Of a DNA stretch of 64,000 bases, positions 25,201-37,432 are shown one piece after another. Below the pieces are notes generated by a model. It did not search any database and was not told where the DNA came from. It saw only the letters and a list, made by a program, of their open reading frames with translations. Where the stretch lies: assembly GCF_001411555.2 (NCBI RefSeq), contig NC_049907.1:37873482-37937481 (forward strand). The letters run 5' to 3'. The first letter of the stretch is position 1. Every line of letters starts with the position of its first letter. This DNA is from Juglans regia (lineage: Eukaryota > Streptophyta > Magnoliopsida > Fagales > Juglandaceae). The position numbers and the translations under genes are program-made.

Positions 25201-26017
25201 CAACCTAGAAGGCAAACAAAATTCTTATATTTATGCATGTGCGTGCGTGGCATAATCCTACAAACCACTTTCATTCCAATATATGAAATGTGAAACTTTT
25301 ATCACCCTTGGATCCTCTATTGTCTTTTAAGAAAAACTCAATGATTGATGGACAATGCCACATCGTCAAAGTAGGATAAAAGTCGGATGAAAGTTTTTAC
25401 TTGTCACACAAAAAAAAATAAAAGAAGTCGGATGAAAGTTTGGTATATAGAATTTTTGAAGTGTCTATTTTCCTGCACGGAAGGTTTCATTCCGCGTGGG
25501 AAAGATTTTCTAAGAGAAAAATTTACCTTGGAAACAAGCGGGGCAATAAAACTACTCGCAGCACGTAGTCAGATGTACGCACATCGATATCAAATCGAAT
25601 CAAGCAAACTGAATCAAATCTTTTTTTTTATATATATAAGTAACAAAAAAAAAAACTGAATAAAATCTTTTGGCTCTGGAAAGAACAAAACAAATGAATC
25701 AGAAGATTTATTCTTTAGAGAATAAGGAAAGCCGAAAGCCGATTGTTCAAAACTCTGATTACTTTCGTTTTCCATAATTCTCTCGGCGACCAGACACAGC
25801 CTGACTTCAAACCGAAAGTTTTGGAGAAAAATATCACCAATTCAGCTAATTGAAAGTTATATCCAATATCAGAGTAACTCATCGGAACCCCCAAAGTAAT
25901 CAATCACTAATCCAAAAAAAAAAAAAAAACGTTACGAATACAAAAACCAATAAATTGAATATGAGAGAGAAGAATTAGAGGACTTTACGAACCGGACGGC
26001 GGGCGATTGGAGTCCAT
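22226..26017 (-). CDS. PEX13: Peroxin 13, peroxisomal import docking protein (5 exons)
   Basis: Joined exons 26017-25993, 24692-24459, 24351-24020, 23324-23232 and 22447-22226 give 301 residues. The N-terminus is Pro-rich with SPPPKPWERAGG and a second PTRPWEQ motif. The middle (about residues 87-175) is a Gly/Tyr/Met-rich domain of GMYGGGMYG and GYGMGMG repeats. Next come FWISALRVMQGVVNFFGR and a membrane-associated region with DQNTQAFHMFMTA. The C-terminus reads GPNGLPLPGPHNPH and NQNYIEG. This order is diagnostic of plant PEX13, a peroxisomal membrane protein that docks PEX5/PEX7 receptors carrying matrix proteins. Plant PEX13 lacks the SH3 domain of yeast and animals, and none is present. 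Exon 1 is only 25 coding bases and uses the donor GTTCGT; the stronger-looking GTAAAG four bases on would give an immediate stop. Confidence 0.94.
22515..22717. repeat. AT-rich MITE-like element in PEX13 last intron
   Basis: The ends are inverted: TTTGGTTACGTAA at the left and TTGCGTAACCAAA at the right. The interior is AT-rich and carries TTTCATCTCAT and TCTCATCTTACCTCATCTG. It lies in the intron between PEX13 exons 4 and 5. Similar segments recur at 15325-15530, 26425-26790, 28385-28670, 38600-39010, 44828-44998, 45060-45360 and 56932-57160. Confidence 0.6.
25625..25652 (-). mobile_element. Minute LINE-tail insertion in PEX13 intron 1
   Basis: An interval of about 28 bp reading, on the minus strand, GTTACTTATATATATAAAAA sits between 19-bp near-identical repeats (AAACTGAATCAAATCTTTT at 25606-25624 and AAACTGAATAAAATCTTTT at 25653-25671). 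The tail resembles the ATTATTACTTATAAAAA end of the LINE at 7503-8199. It could be an extreme 5' truncation, or simply a local duplication. Confidence 0.35.
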
Positions 26018-29000
26018 GGGGATTGCAGAGAAGCGGCATAAAGAGATAACGGACGAAGGTTTTTGCTCTCTTTCCTTCTATTCACCTAAAGCTCTTTATT
26101 TTCTTCTCGTCGGTACACGACAATCCATGTAGGTTGTTGTTTTGGACGAAGCTGTATCTGGATCGTCCATCTTTTGGACCCCATTCATTTGATATAAACA
26201 TTGCGCTCTCCAAGACATTATCTCGCTTATTTTTTAAATTTTTCAACGTTATCACATCTAATTATTATAATTTTTTAAAATTTTTATATAAAATAAAATT
26301 AATAATTCGATTTTTTTAAAATTTTTAACTATAAATAATATTAAAAAAATATATTTTACTAATATTTTATTTAATTTTTAATTTTAATTTTATCTCATCT
26401 CATCTGCAAAAACAAACTAAGCCTATAAGTTTGTTTGGAAAAGTTTCCGTCTCAAAATTTTTATTTCATCTCCTTCTCAAATATCACTCAAATAAAAATA
26501 CTTTTAAACTAATCATTATAATTTTTTCAAACTAATTTTACAGTTTTTCCAAACTTTCAAATAAAAGATAAAAAATAATTTCACTTTTTCAAAATTTTAA
26601 ATAAAAATAATATTAAAAAACTATATTTTAACAATATTTTAACTTTATAATATTTTTTATTCAACTTTTTTCTCTCTCATTTCTCAACATCTCATAAAAT
26701 ATTAACTTAAATTATCTCACTACTATTCACAAATTATTTTATTACTATTTATAAAATTCTTATTTTATCTCACTCTCCAAACTTGTCCGACACTACTACC
26801 AGATGCACAATTTTTTTTTTTGGGTAAAAAGAGTTATTTTACAAGTAAGCTCTAATTACTTCTATTTAATTACTATGTAATTTTTTTTTATATAAATATA
26901 CATATTTTAAGTATTAAGATAAAAATAATAAATTACATATTATTTAGACAAATGTATATAGTGTAAAAGCATTCTCAATAACTTATGTATTATATAAGAA
27001 ATATAAATTATTTGAAGAATTATTCAAAAGAGGAGTTTCATCTGATTGTGTAAAATAAAATCTAAAATACAATTTGCTATAGTAACCCACTACATGTAGT
27101 GGATATTGTTTATCTTGTAAATATTTTTTTATATTTATATTTTATTTATTCTCTCATTTTGTTTTACTTTGATTTTCACCATGCAAGCAAATTTTTTTTA
27201 TTGTTCATCATTTAAAATACATCTATTTCATTTTCTTCTAATATTTTGTATCCAATTTTTTCATATTTTGTTTTTATTTTTAATTTTTATTTAGTTTATA
27301 TATTTTATTTTGTGTGTATAGGACTAAATTATATTACATGGTATATAAAAATATGTTGCAAATATATATGGATTTTACAAATTTATTGGTGGAAAATAAA
27401 TATTTAAAAAGAATAAAAAAAGATTATTTAAATGATAAGAAGAAAAAATAGATAGAGCACTCTCAATGGATTCTTCATCTTATCCTTTAAAATATATCAT
27501 CAAAACTTATTTTTTCTATTTTACATAATAAATTTTACAATATACCATACATCAATTTATTTATTTATTTTTATATCATTTAAATATTATATTTTTTAAT
27601 ATTTTTTATTCATTTCAAATATTTTCTCTAAACTACCAACGATATCCTCATATCTTTTTATATTTATAATATATCTTCATATATAATGTCATATAATTAT
27701 ATTCTATTTTAAATTAATTCAAATTTATAAGTTAAATTAAAATATAAATTAATTAAGAAAAAAGAAATTTTATAATAAAATTAATCCAAATTTGAGGGCC
27801 CTTTCTTTCCAATGAGAGTATATATATATAAATATATATATATATATTTATATATATTAGAATTGCTACAGATTATACAAAAATGAATCCTGCAAAATAA
27901 AAATAAAAATAAAAAAAAGTTCTTCACATTTTTACAAATGGTCTGCATCTTGATTCTTGCTACTAGTATATATTATTATTCATAAATAAATTACACCACT
28001 TTATCTCAAAATAAGTAAATAAATACATAAATATTTTCTTTTTCTTTTTCTTTTTTCTCTCTCACTCTGGAGTTTGTCCAAGGTTGAAAGATGAATCCAG
28101 ATAGAATTCTTGTTGGAGAAATTGATCCTATAATATTCTTTTGTCATCGATGTGAATTTTTGTTTTAATACAAGTAAATCTTCAATGAATATTATAGAAC
28201 TCAACTATTGTTTCTATACCTAGTATATTTGAAATTAAATCATTTTTATTTTACTTGAAATTTATAATATCTATTTAATATAAAATATGGGATGTTTAGG
28301 CCCCTATATTTTTAAAAGCGTAATATTAAAAAATATCAAAACATTCCATTAAATATACTAGGCCGTCATTCTCTAGGCCGAATGCATGTTTGGAAATCAA
28401 TTTTTGATCTCATTTTCTTTCTAAACAACATTTAAATATAAATACTTTCAAATTAATTACTACTGTTTTTCTAAACTTTCAAAAATAAAAATTCAACATT
28501 TTCAAATTCCGAAATAAAAAATTATATTCTAACAAAATTTTAACTTTATAATTTTTTTATTCAATTTTTTCTTTTTCATTTGAAAAAACTCAAATTATCT
28601 CACAACTATTTACAAACTATCTTATTACTATTCACAAAATTATCATCTCATCTTATTCCCGAGCATCACTAATTATATTAATCCAAAACAGAAAAGGAAG
28701 GTTTTGATTCATGAAAGGGCAAGAAAGAAAGAATATGAAATTTCGAGAAATTAGAGCCTTTTCATGCGATTCTTGGGGAAAAATACTTAACCCAAAGTAA
28801 ATATTTTATATGTAATTAATTGACCTACAGTGCTACACATTCGTTTCACTGGAGCAATCATATCTTCAGAACATCAAAAGAAAAATCACCAAAAAAAGAG
28901 ATAAAATCCCTTGTCATTGTGTTAACATAATCTCGTACTAATGGTCATGTCCTCTCACACATCTAAAGACTACATCCACTCACAACATAATTTCATTCAT

Positions 29001-29713
29001 ATGAGATCAAAATACCTGCTGAACTGCTAACAAGTCAAATGTTTTTTCTTCCTCATGTCCTAAAACACAAAATCAACAGCTCCAAGCCATCTAATTCTCA
29101 TGTAAAACATATACAGACTGGGATTAGATCTCTGCAGAGCAGTAGTATACCTGGACACTTCTAAAGCTACAGCCTTTATTGCAAATTCTACCATATACAG
29201 ACCTATATATAAGAAGATACATGGGCAACCCCTAACATGCAAGAGCTCTATCGGTACATTTCAGAATAGGAGTTTCTTCTTAAGTAATTCTACATACAAC
29301 CGTGAAGTGCGTAACCGCCGCATAATCGCTTTGAAAAAGAGTGAGATCCACTATTAAAAAATTAACTTTTTTCATATAGGTCCCATGTTTTATTCATTTT
29401 TTTTAAAATAATTACGCGACGGTTACGCAATTCACAGTTGTAAGTATCTTTTCTCTTCTTTAAAATATGACAACAAATTTAACCCACAGTGATGACCCAT
29501 CTCATAATTAACATTTGTCAGTGCAAGAGATGCAAGGAAAAAAGCACTAACTTTATGAGACATCGGGCTCATATCTACAGAACCCCTCCTACCTTCTCAG
29601 AACTCCATGCATGTGAACTAGAACCACCCGTTGGAGCGTGGAGAGATTGGTCAAGATACTACAAAATCCAGACTACTCAAATACCACTCACCGAGTTGAC
29701 TATTATCCTCGTA
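26018..29713. other. Long AT-rich intergenic region with MITE-like elements
   Basis: 26018-26130 is the PEX13 promoter and leader. No gene is supported from there to the NLP stop codon. 26190-26430, 26425-26790 and 28385-28670 are AT-rich MITE-like copies; the second begins GTTTGTTTGGAAAAG and ends CTCCAAACTTGTCC. 27825-27860 is a TA-rich microsatellite. Very low GC content makes most open frames here meaningless. Confidence 0.45.
29291..29446. repeat. Small MITE with 31-bp inverted ends
   Basis: The left end at 29291-29321 (ACAACCGTGAAGTGCGTAAC in its middle) matches the reverse complement of 29416-29446 at 27 of 31 positions by my alignment. The interior is about 95 bp of AT-rich, non-coding sequence. 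It lies just downstream of the NLP gene's stop codon (minus strand), probably in or near the 3' untranslated region. Confidence 0.65.
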
Positions 29714-32700
29714 CTATGATCCTCCATTCAAGAAACAGTTGCTACTGCCAGAGCTGCTTATAGTACAAGGCACATCGCGAACTAGGAACTTCACATTATG
29801 TGTGCCGATATCATCCAAAATCTCAAGACACTCTTGAAGATCTGCATCGCTCTCTAGCATCACCCATTCCTCTTCATCATCTAAATACTTTAGCTGGAAT
29901 ATCCCGTTTTGTAACTTGAACCTCTTCGCAACTTCTTCATACAGTTGGAAAAACCCAGCTGAAGGCTCAAACTTGAACCGGATTGTATCTTCTCTATAAG
30001 TAGCTTTCACAGTAATTTTGGATCCACCATCAACACAACTTGTTTTGACTTTAGAATGCTTCTGCTCCTCAAAGCTCTGAGAGCTTGATGAACTACCATG
30101 CATCATTGAAAGAGAACCGTCTGATGAGTCTGTCAAACTTGAAGAAGTAGGCTGGTTATGTTCAACAATCCCAGCATCCCCACCAACTCCAGTGTGCATT
30201 TCGTTGGCAGCAGCCAAGGAGATGGAGCTTTGAGGCGCAAAGTGGGAGTCGGAATCTACTAATTTCAAGCTACCCCTTTTCAGACCCCATTTTTCACCTC
30301 TATCCACAAGATAAGAGCCCAAGGTGGCATTTTCTGAAGAAGTCGGAGGAGCAGTTTCAAGGCTAGCCAGCCGGCATGATACAGCATCTATTGCAGCTAT
30401 GTTTGAATCTTCACTACAATCAAGCCAAGAGACACTGGGTTTATCAAGTTCACCTTCACAAGCATTTATAGCGAGCTCACTTGAAGGCCCTACTTGGTTT
30501 CCCATAGAACAGTCATCCACTTCGGGCTTGATTAGAGAACTCACGCCAGGTGTTGAAGGTACTGAAACTGCATTTTGGGTAGCAGGCATGGCATTTTTTA
30601 CACACATATCTGTGTCCTGGAAGAGGAGACCTTTCTGTGAATCAGATTCCTGGGTTGTGGAGCCTGATGCAACAAATTCCCCAGTGGTTGGGTCAAACTT
30701 CAATCCTCCCTCCACCCCCTGAACAGAATCAAGCACAGTCTGTATTTTCCTTAACGAACGGTTTACCTTATTTATCTTACGGGAGGGCCATCTTGAAATT
30801 CCATGTTGTCTGCATATTCTTTTGAGAGTAGTGGGGCAAACTACACACACAAAGAACCAATGTAAATCAAAGTCATACGGAAATGAAGTGCACATAGTTA
30901 TATTTAACATTAAAAAAATGTTTGTTCATGAAATGGCAACAGTAGGACCTCTACAAATGTTCTTTCTTTCTTTCTTTTTTTCTTTTCTTGTTTGGGGGTT
31001 AACATTACTAACCAAATCCTAATAAGAGTTGTCCATGTGAACTTTTCAATTCTAAACAAAAGAGACTACTGTTATAGCATTGTTATAACAACATAATGAG
31101 TACTAAATAAACTTCTCCAATGCCGGGACTAACTAGATGTTACCGGGCGTTAGGAAATGATACGAGAAAGCCTAAAAGGTCACAACTTTATACGACTAAT
31201 TTTCAATAATATACAAGAAATATACAGACATGGACAATAAGTTTTTTTTTTTTTCTTTTTGAAAAACAAAACCATATCTATTTTATTGCCCGTCTTTCTG
31301 AAATTTTAAATCCTCTCTTTAATTTGATGATTACTAAAGCTTAATAACTCAGGATAACTGGATCAGTCTTTAGAAAATGTCCAAATAGGATGTGCGGCAG
31401 CCTATTAGTTAGGTTTGCCGCAGCTGGCTTTCCTTACTTTGTACAGATTAGACTTTCCAAAATAGGGGTAGCGTGTAAAGCTAGGAGATTGAGAGAAAAT
31501 CACGGTTGTAATTAGAGGAAAATGCTTTTATATCTTGTTGTATAGTTTCTATATATATGAAAGGTCTCAAGACATGAAGGTCATTCAGACAAATTGACAC
31601 ACACATGGATAACAAATCTCACCGCCTATGCTTTTTGCGGCATCCTTAAGACTCCCAGAGAAGTATTGCTGAAGAACATTTAAGCTCACATTTTTCTCTG
31701 CTGTATTTCGCTTTTTCTCCTGCCTTCTTGATCCACTTCTCGCCTGCAAGATGTATAAGAAACAGTTAAAAAACCGATCCCACAAGCTCTTCAAAATCAT
31801 GCACAAAGAAAACCCAGAATACTTGCTTGAAGTAAGAAATTAGAATAGACGCTTTGAAGTAGGAATCAAATTCTCTCCACGACAAACATGCCATTAATAG
31901 CTATTATACTCCAATTCTTACATTTTGCTTTTCTTTCTATCACTAATAAATGCTTGATGGATGTGCATCATTGTATATGAAAAAGGCAAAACAACCAACA
32001 AAAACAATAACTATATCTACCCAGCATAGGCTCTTGAAAAAAGCTGAGGCACCTCATCAAATACACTTTGAGCTCAGGCCAGGTTTTTGTACAATAGTAA
32101 CAGATGGTGTATTTGATATATAAACCCTGAAGCACCCTCATAATTAATGGTATTCAACCTATATCTGAAATATGTGAGGTCTAATATATTACTCATGTAT
32201 GCAAAAAAAAAACTCATCCCCAGTTCTAACGGTCACATAAATCAGACACCTAACCCGCTTTATAGCACAGTTTCAAAATTTTATGTGCAAAATTAATTAT
32301 AATGAAACAAAAAAGAGTTTTGTTCCCCTTTTTTTTAATGTCTAGCATATCGACAGATGCCAGAAGCAAGTCAAGAGGAGGAAAAACATGATGCAGGAAT
32401 CAAAGGAAACCCATAAGACCAGATTATTGAATGCACAAACTCAGTGGCATGGTTGAATGCAGTTAATTACTATCTCACAGGTCCCTGATATAAATGTGGA
32501 AGATTATGTGCCATGAGTGGTCTTTAAGAATAATTTGATTAGAGTTAGGATGAAAAATACATTATCCAGTTTTACTACATCCCATACCGCATTCTAGAGT
32601 AATCACGATACTTCTGTTTTCATCATATTCCACATAACATGACAATTTACACCCAATGCAAAGTAAATCAGCCATTCATGTACTCACCAGTTTAATCCCC

Positions 32701-35700
32701 TACCTGGTTCTCTCCTGTTTTAAGTTTCTTTCCCTAAAGTATCTATTGAGGTTTCCAAATCAACCTTTTACATGAAGAGAGCACCTAAATCATTGAAGCA
32801 TCCAGCCCAGGATCAAACAAATATAGAACCATCCAGTGCTGGGCTTTTCAAAAGTTTTGCAAAACAAAGCTGAACCTACTAATTGCAGCGGTGCTACAGC
32901 TATATTACATATAAGGTAGATCCTAGTGAGTGTAGAATATGTTTGGCTTTCAATTGACTATCTAGAATGACTGCAGCAAGCACGTAACAAATATCCCTCC
33001 ACTTTTTATCATTCATCAACCAAGTAAACCAGGGGAAACCACATTCCCCAGGCAATTTCAACCAGAAAGATATAATCTAACATCATTGCAATGATGTAGG
33101 AACCATACTTCCTTAGACAAATTAATGCTTGTAAGTTATGCACTAAACTATCGATTATCCAAACCATGCTCCTTCCATTTTTCAGAGTAACACAGAGAAG
33201 AAGAAGAAAAAGAAGGATATCTTACGAACAGTACTTGTTCATGAGGACTATCTGCCTCAATTCCATCATTTCTTGCATCAGATACTTTCTGATGTATCTT
33301 CTCAGGTAATTTCTTGGTTGAATTCACATCACTATCTGATGACGTTGCTTGAGAGTTTCTTTTAGACATAGTCATCGGTGTAAACTTCTGGACTGCTCCC
33401 ATCTGGAATGCAACATTAGAGCCTTCTCCGCCAGCTAATTCCCTATCAGAAACTGTCCTCAAACTCTTACATATTCTCTGCATAGTACCTGAGAGGTTGT
33501 TTAACAAGAGTTGCTGCTCCAAACTACCCTTCATACTGACAGGGAGAAAGAACTCCAGTATATAATCAGCATCACCAGTGTAGGTGCTCCTTAGCCTGAT
33601 CGAGACTGCTGCATTCAACCCAAACTTGCGTGCGTGATGGACAAGTGGATACTCACTTATGTCATAAGTCTTCACATCAGGAAAGAAGAAGGGATGATTG
33701 GATTGAAGTGCTTTCCCAGCTATACCTTGCCCTTCATCAAGATGATGTTCCAAACATGCATGTACAAAACCTTCCATCATTTGATCATTAACATAGCAAG
33801 CTGTCTCCTCAATGCAAAGTATATATTTCTCATCAGAATTTGTTTTACCCTCTCTTACCCGCACTCCTGTAATTTCTTTACCAGCTCTCTCAGTGTAACA
33901 GCAAGGAATCCATGTCTGAGCTAGTGGCAATCTATGTGCATGACATACAGCACGTAAGACATCAATTATCTCTGCTAAGGCAGCTCTTTGGTTCACCGAC
34001 AGACACTGTAAATAGCATATTAACTTGATAAGGATGCAGAATTGATCAAGGGAAAGGGGGAGGGGGCCAGTGTCATTAACAGTACCTGAGGATGAAGTCG
34101 AGGAGGTGCAGCAGTTGATAAATTCACAGCCTGCAAGGGATCATGGTAAGAATAGATCTTATAATAATATTGGTTAACGTTTTCAATCTTAATGCAAATT
34201 CATACAAAAGATACTTCTTAAAGAAGAAAAAATTCATTCAAAAGATACAAGATCATGTAGTTTGTAGTACATTATTGGAACTGCATCCACTCAGGCAAAA
34301 CAAAAAAACTGCAACCTCAAGTAACATTGAGCTGCATCATCCCAACCACTCCAAACATTGATCCACCAGCTCATCCTATTTGAACCTCTAACTACAGCAC
34401 ATATCCACAATCACCGTGAATAGGCCCAATCCTCCTTCAATTGAGAACACATCACCCTTAGTCCCCCAAATAAAAATGTTCAGATGTATCCCCATCCACA
34501 AGAAGACCTCTATTTAACTTTTCTAGTCTATTTGCAGAGGCATATTAAGAAAAGAAAAATAATAGGGGATAAACTTACATAACATGCACAAAATAAGAGT
34601 AATCTTCCCTCCTTTGGATAAATAATATATCTTCTACCCTACAAGTCTCTTTTCCACCTTTTTGATATTGAGCTTCTGAACACTTCAGGCCTTAAAGAAT
34701 AATCCCAAAGGCAGACCTGAAGTATGTCATGGGGAAGCACGCAACTTACAACCAAAACTGTTACAATGAGGTCAACTCCATTGCCCATACACAACACCTA
34801 CCGGTACAACTCATGGATATTTTCCAAAGCCATAAATCAAAACCCTTTCTAAAGCAGTGATTACTTAATATTTATCCAGAAAATACCATATGGTTTTTCC
34901 TTTCTGCTGCCGTTTTAATTTATATCATAGCAGAAAAGAATTTAACTTAAGAACAAGCGTATCTTGATTCTCACAAATTAAAAGTGGTTAGGTGCTCACT
35001 TACCCTTATATGTATTCAACTCAAGGATACTTGGAAAGGGAAATTTTTAGAAATAAATAAATAAAGGAATCCCAACAAATAGAAAAGAGAGGCCAACCCT
35101 GAGCGCATTGCAAACAATTTCCATCTCTTTGTCAAAATTGGGCTTCTCTTTGGTAGTGACAAGTTCCAACACAGCACAGCAGGACATCGAATGAGAATCA
35201 AAAACTGGCAAGGCAATAGATCCACGGACTTCATGATTAGCTGCATGATCGACTCTCAGGTACTCAATCTTATTGTAGTACCTGACGTTCGAAGTCCATT
35301 CTGGAACCTTGGAGATAAACACACGACCAGGAAGCCCAAGGAAAGAATCAGATCCCCTTTCTGCTGAAAACGTAAACAACCTTGAAACTTCACGATACCC
35401 TGCAAGCATTTGATCAAGCAAATAGGGTTGCTCACTGGTGCTTAAGACGTAATGATCACCGAGCCTCATGGGAACCCAAACTTGTGCCAAAATGCCCCCA
35501 CCAGATGACTCTTTGAACAGAGACAACGCCCTGAGCATCTTCTCATCAACTGACCAACTAAATGGCCTAGGAATAATATAATTTTCTATATTCAATGCAT
35601 TATTTTGTTGAAAAGAACCGGTATTTTGTGCAGCTGCTACGTCATTTGTGTCGTTGGAATCCATTGAGAAGCCGTACCGGGTGTCCATCTGTTGAAACAT

Positions 35701-36045
35701 CGTTTTATCTCCAGAATTGAAAGAATTCTCCATAGGATTGAAATTTCCATGACTTTCGTTCACCGGAAATGCACCGGTGTTCTGTTCTGTGAAATTCAAA
35801 GCATCCAACGATGCACCATGAGGCATTGACGCAGACGATGACAATCCATAAGAGGTGAAAATCTGATCGGCTGCACCAGGGCTGTTGCACCACCCAGCGT
35901 ATGTATCAAAATTCATGAGTTCCGTGAAGTTTTCCTCCGAATTAAGGTTCCTTGTTCCGTCAAATGAAAGCAAATTCTCCATCTGAACTTTTGAAGATGC
36001 CCAAAATCCAGTCCCCTTTTCTTTAGAAAAAAGGGGGTAATCCAT
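29714..36045 (-). CDS. NIN-like protein (NLP) transcription factor, NLP8/9-type (5 coding exons)
   Basis: Joined exons 36045-35098, 34130-34086, 34005-33226, 31743-31623 and 30840-29714 give 1006 residues. The N-terminal half has the NLP nitrate-response region, with [19 protein letters not shown] at 185-203. Within it, YREVS places Ser221 at the position of the calcium-kinase target Ser205 of Arabidopsis NLP7. A GAF-like second part follows, then an RWP-RK DNA-binding domain at about 603-662 ([26 protein letters not shown] at 648-653, split by an intron). A PB1 interaction domain lies at about 906-988 with its Lys end and acidic DDEEEW part. NLPs bind nitrate-responsive elements and drive nitrate signalling. 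The N-terminus ([11 protein letters not shown]) and length recall the NLP8/NLP9 branch, which acts in seed germination. Exon 3 may end at 33226 (GTAAGA donor) or nine bases earlier; both keep frame. Confidence 0.93.
31624..33225 (-). other. NLP introns 3 and flanking non-coding sequence
   Basis: The interval 31744-33225 is a 1.5-kb intron between the GAF-like part and the RWP-RK domain. It holds no recognised gene or transposon. A smaller intron, 30841-31622, splits the RWP-RK domain. 34131-35097 is the 1-kb intron after the first coding exon. Confidence 0.6.
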
Positions 36046-36868
36046 CTTCAGCTCAAAACGAAATTTGAAACTGAAGTTAGGATCCTAGAGACCTATAAAT
36101 TGACAGTGGCTAGAAGAGTCTTCATTTCCCCGTTATCTTTCCTCGCCGCTACGCAAAAGACCCTCAAAGCTCCTCATGCATTTGTCTTTCGCGGTGAAAC
36201 ACTAGAAACCATCCAAACAAGTGCTCAATTTTCCTGTCAAAAACAAACTTTTCCCAGTTCAAACATACAAAATCTGCACTGCCCACGATGTAAAACACCC
36301 TTCTCGGCAAGTAACTACAAATCTTACTGCAACATTAAATTAGTGAAGTTAAGCATATTTAATTTTCAATAAAAGCAACATAAATATACTATATAAAAAA
36401 CTTTGACTCTGTCCTTAATAAGATTCTGATAGAATTCACCTCTACCGCCAACCGCCACAAACTGGTGCAGCAAAAGGCCACAGTTCTCAATCAGCAGTAA
36501 TCCACAAAACCCATTCAGATTCATCCCTTAGTGAATAGATGTACGTCTGTGGGTGAGCAGAAAATGACAAAATTAACCAAAAGTTGTAAAAAATCAGACT
36601 GGAACTCAGGTAGAGATGAATGGAACATGAAATTCAAGGCCAAATTCAGATTTCCCAGATAAGAAAACAAAAATAAAAAATCCGACGAAAGCGCCGACCT
36701 AAGCATCTCAAACTTGACGATTTCGTGTCTTGAAGTTTTCAAAGCTCGCTCAGCTTTCAGCAAAAGTCCAAGAACCATAGAGAAAGAGGGTGAGTGCGTT
36801 GCATCCGTGCGTGTGTGAGAGTTGTAAGGGTTACTATAACGGGAAACCCTAAGGAGTGGGGATAACGG
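36046..36868 (-). promoter_or_regulatory. Long NLP 5' leader with upstream ORFs
   Basis: From the probable start just below the TATA box (near 36840) to the main ATG at 36045 is about 800 bases, probably including a leader intron. Near its 5' end, a 15-codon uORF starts at the ATG at 36804 (MQRTHPLSLWFLDFC) and stops at 36757. A second, overlapping uORF starts at 36778 and would run to 36521 if unspliced. Upstream frames of this sort commonly reduce translation of the main frame. Confidence 0.45.
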
Positions 36869-36876
36869 CTTTTATA
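36869..36876 (-). promoter_or_regulatory. TATA box of the NLP gene
   Basis: The minus strand reads TATAAAAG in the context CCGTATAAAAGCC. It stands about 825 bases upstream of the NLP start codon and 65 bases upstream of the first uORF ATG. The sequence following it (TTACAACTCTCACACACG) is CA/CT-rich, as is usual for a plant transcription start. Confidence 0.6.
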
Positions 36877-37424
36877 CGGTTGTCGCAGAGAACCAACCGG
36901 CTTACTAAAAAAGGAATGTTTTGCGCCTGTCTGTCTGTTTCTGGGAGCTAATAACCATGGGGACTTGACCTGTTAAATTAAAAGAGTGCTGCGTCTGTGT
37001 GGGATCCGGAGTTTGTACCAATAACTTTGCGCAGAGATTCGGACATAGAAAACGAAAGGGGTCTTGAATGTTAAGCTTACACTGTGCTTGGCCTTTCTGT
37101 CCCGGTAAAGCGACTCTCCCTCACCAAAACCAAAAAAAAAAACCCGAAATTTGTGTGTGATTCCCGATATCGTCCTCCGAACCCGAGATTTGATAAGGAA
37201 AGACAGATGGGAATTGTCTATCTCTTCTATATTCTTACGTTTCTTCCTTTTCCAATACCTTCTGGTCCAAGAACGAGGAGGGAAAGGAGAACAAATACAT
37301 GGAGAAGAGCAATCTTTCCTTTTTCCTTTTGGTTTTTTGTGAAAAAATAGACTAGGGAATAGTAGAAACAACAATTCTAGACGTAAGCCTCACAAAAATG
37401 TTATTTTATTATTTTACCTACATA
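36877..37424. other. NLP upstream promoter region
   Basis: This is non-coding sequence upstream of the TATA box. Short overlapping frames on both strands (36973-37374 minus, 37084-37350 plus) have no family resemblance. No second gene is supported before the MITE at 37433. Confidence 0.35.
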
Positions 37425-37432
37425 ATAAAAAT

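Noticed and set aside
25983..25989. GTAAAG as the PEX13 exon 1 donor
   Set aside because: It is a better consensus than GTTCGT but gives a stop immediately after joining to exon 2. The earlier donor restores the PEX13 N-terminus.
36973..37374. Overlapping frames on both strands upstream of the NLP gene
   Set aside because: They are mutually antisense, biased by simple sequence, and have no recognisable domain. This looks like promoter DNA.
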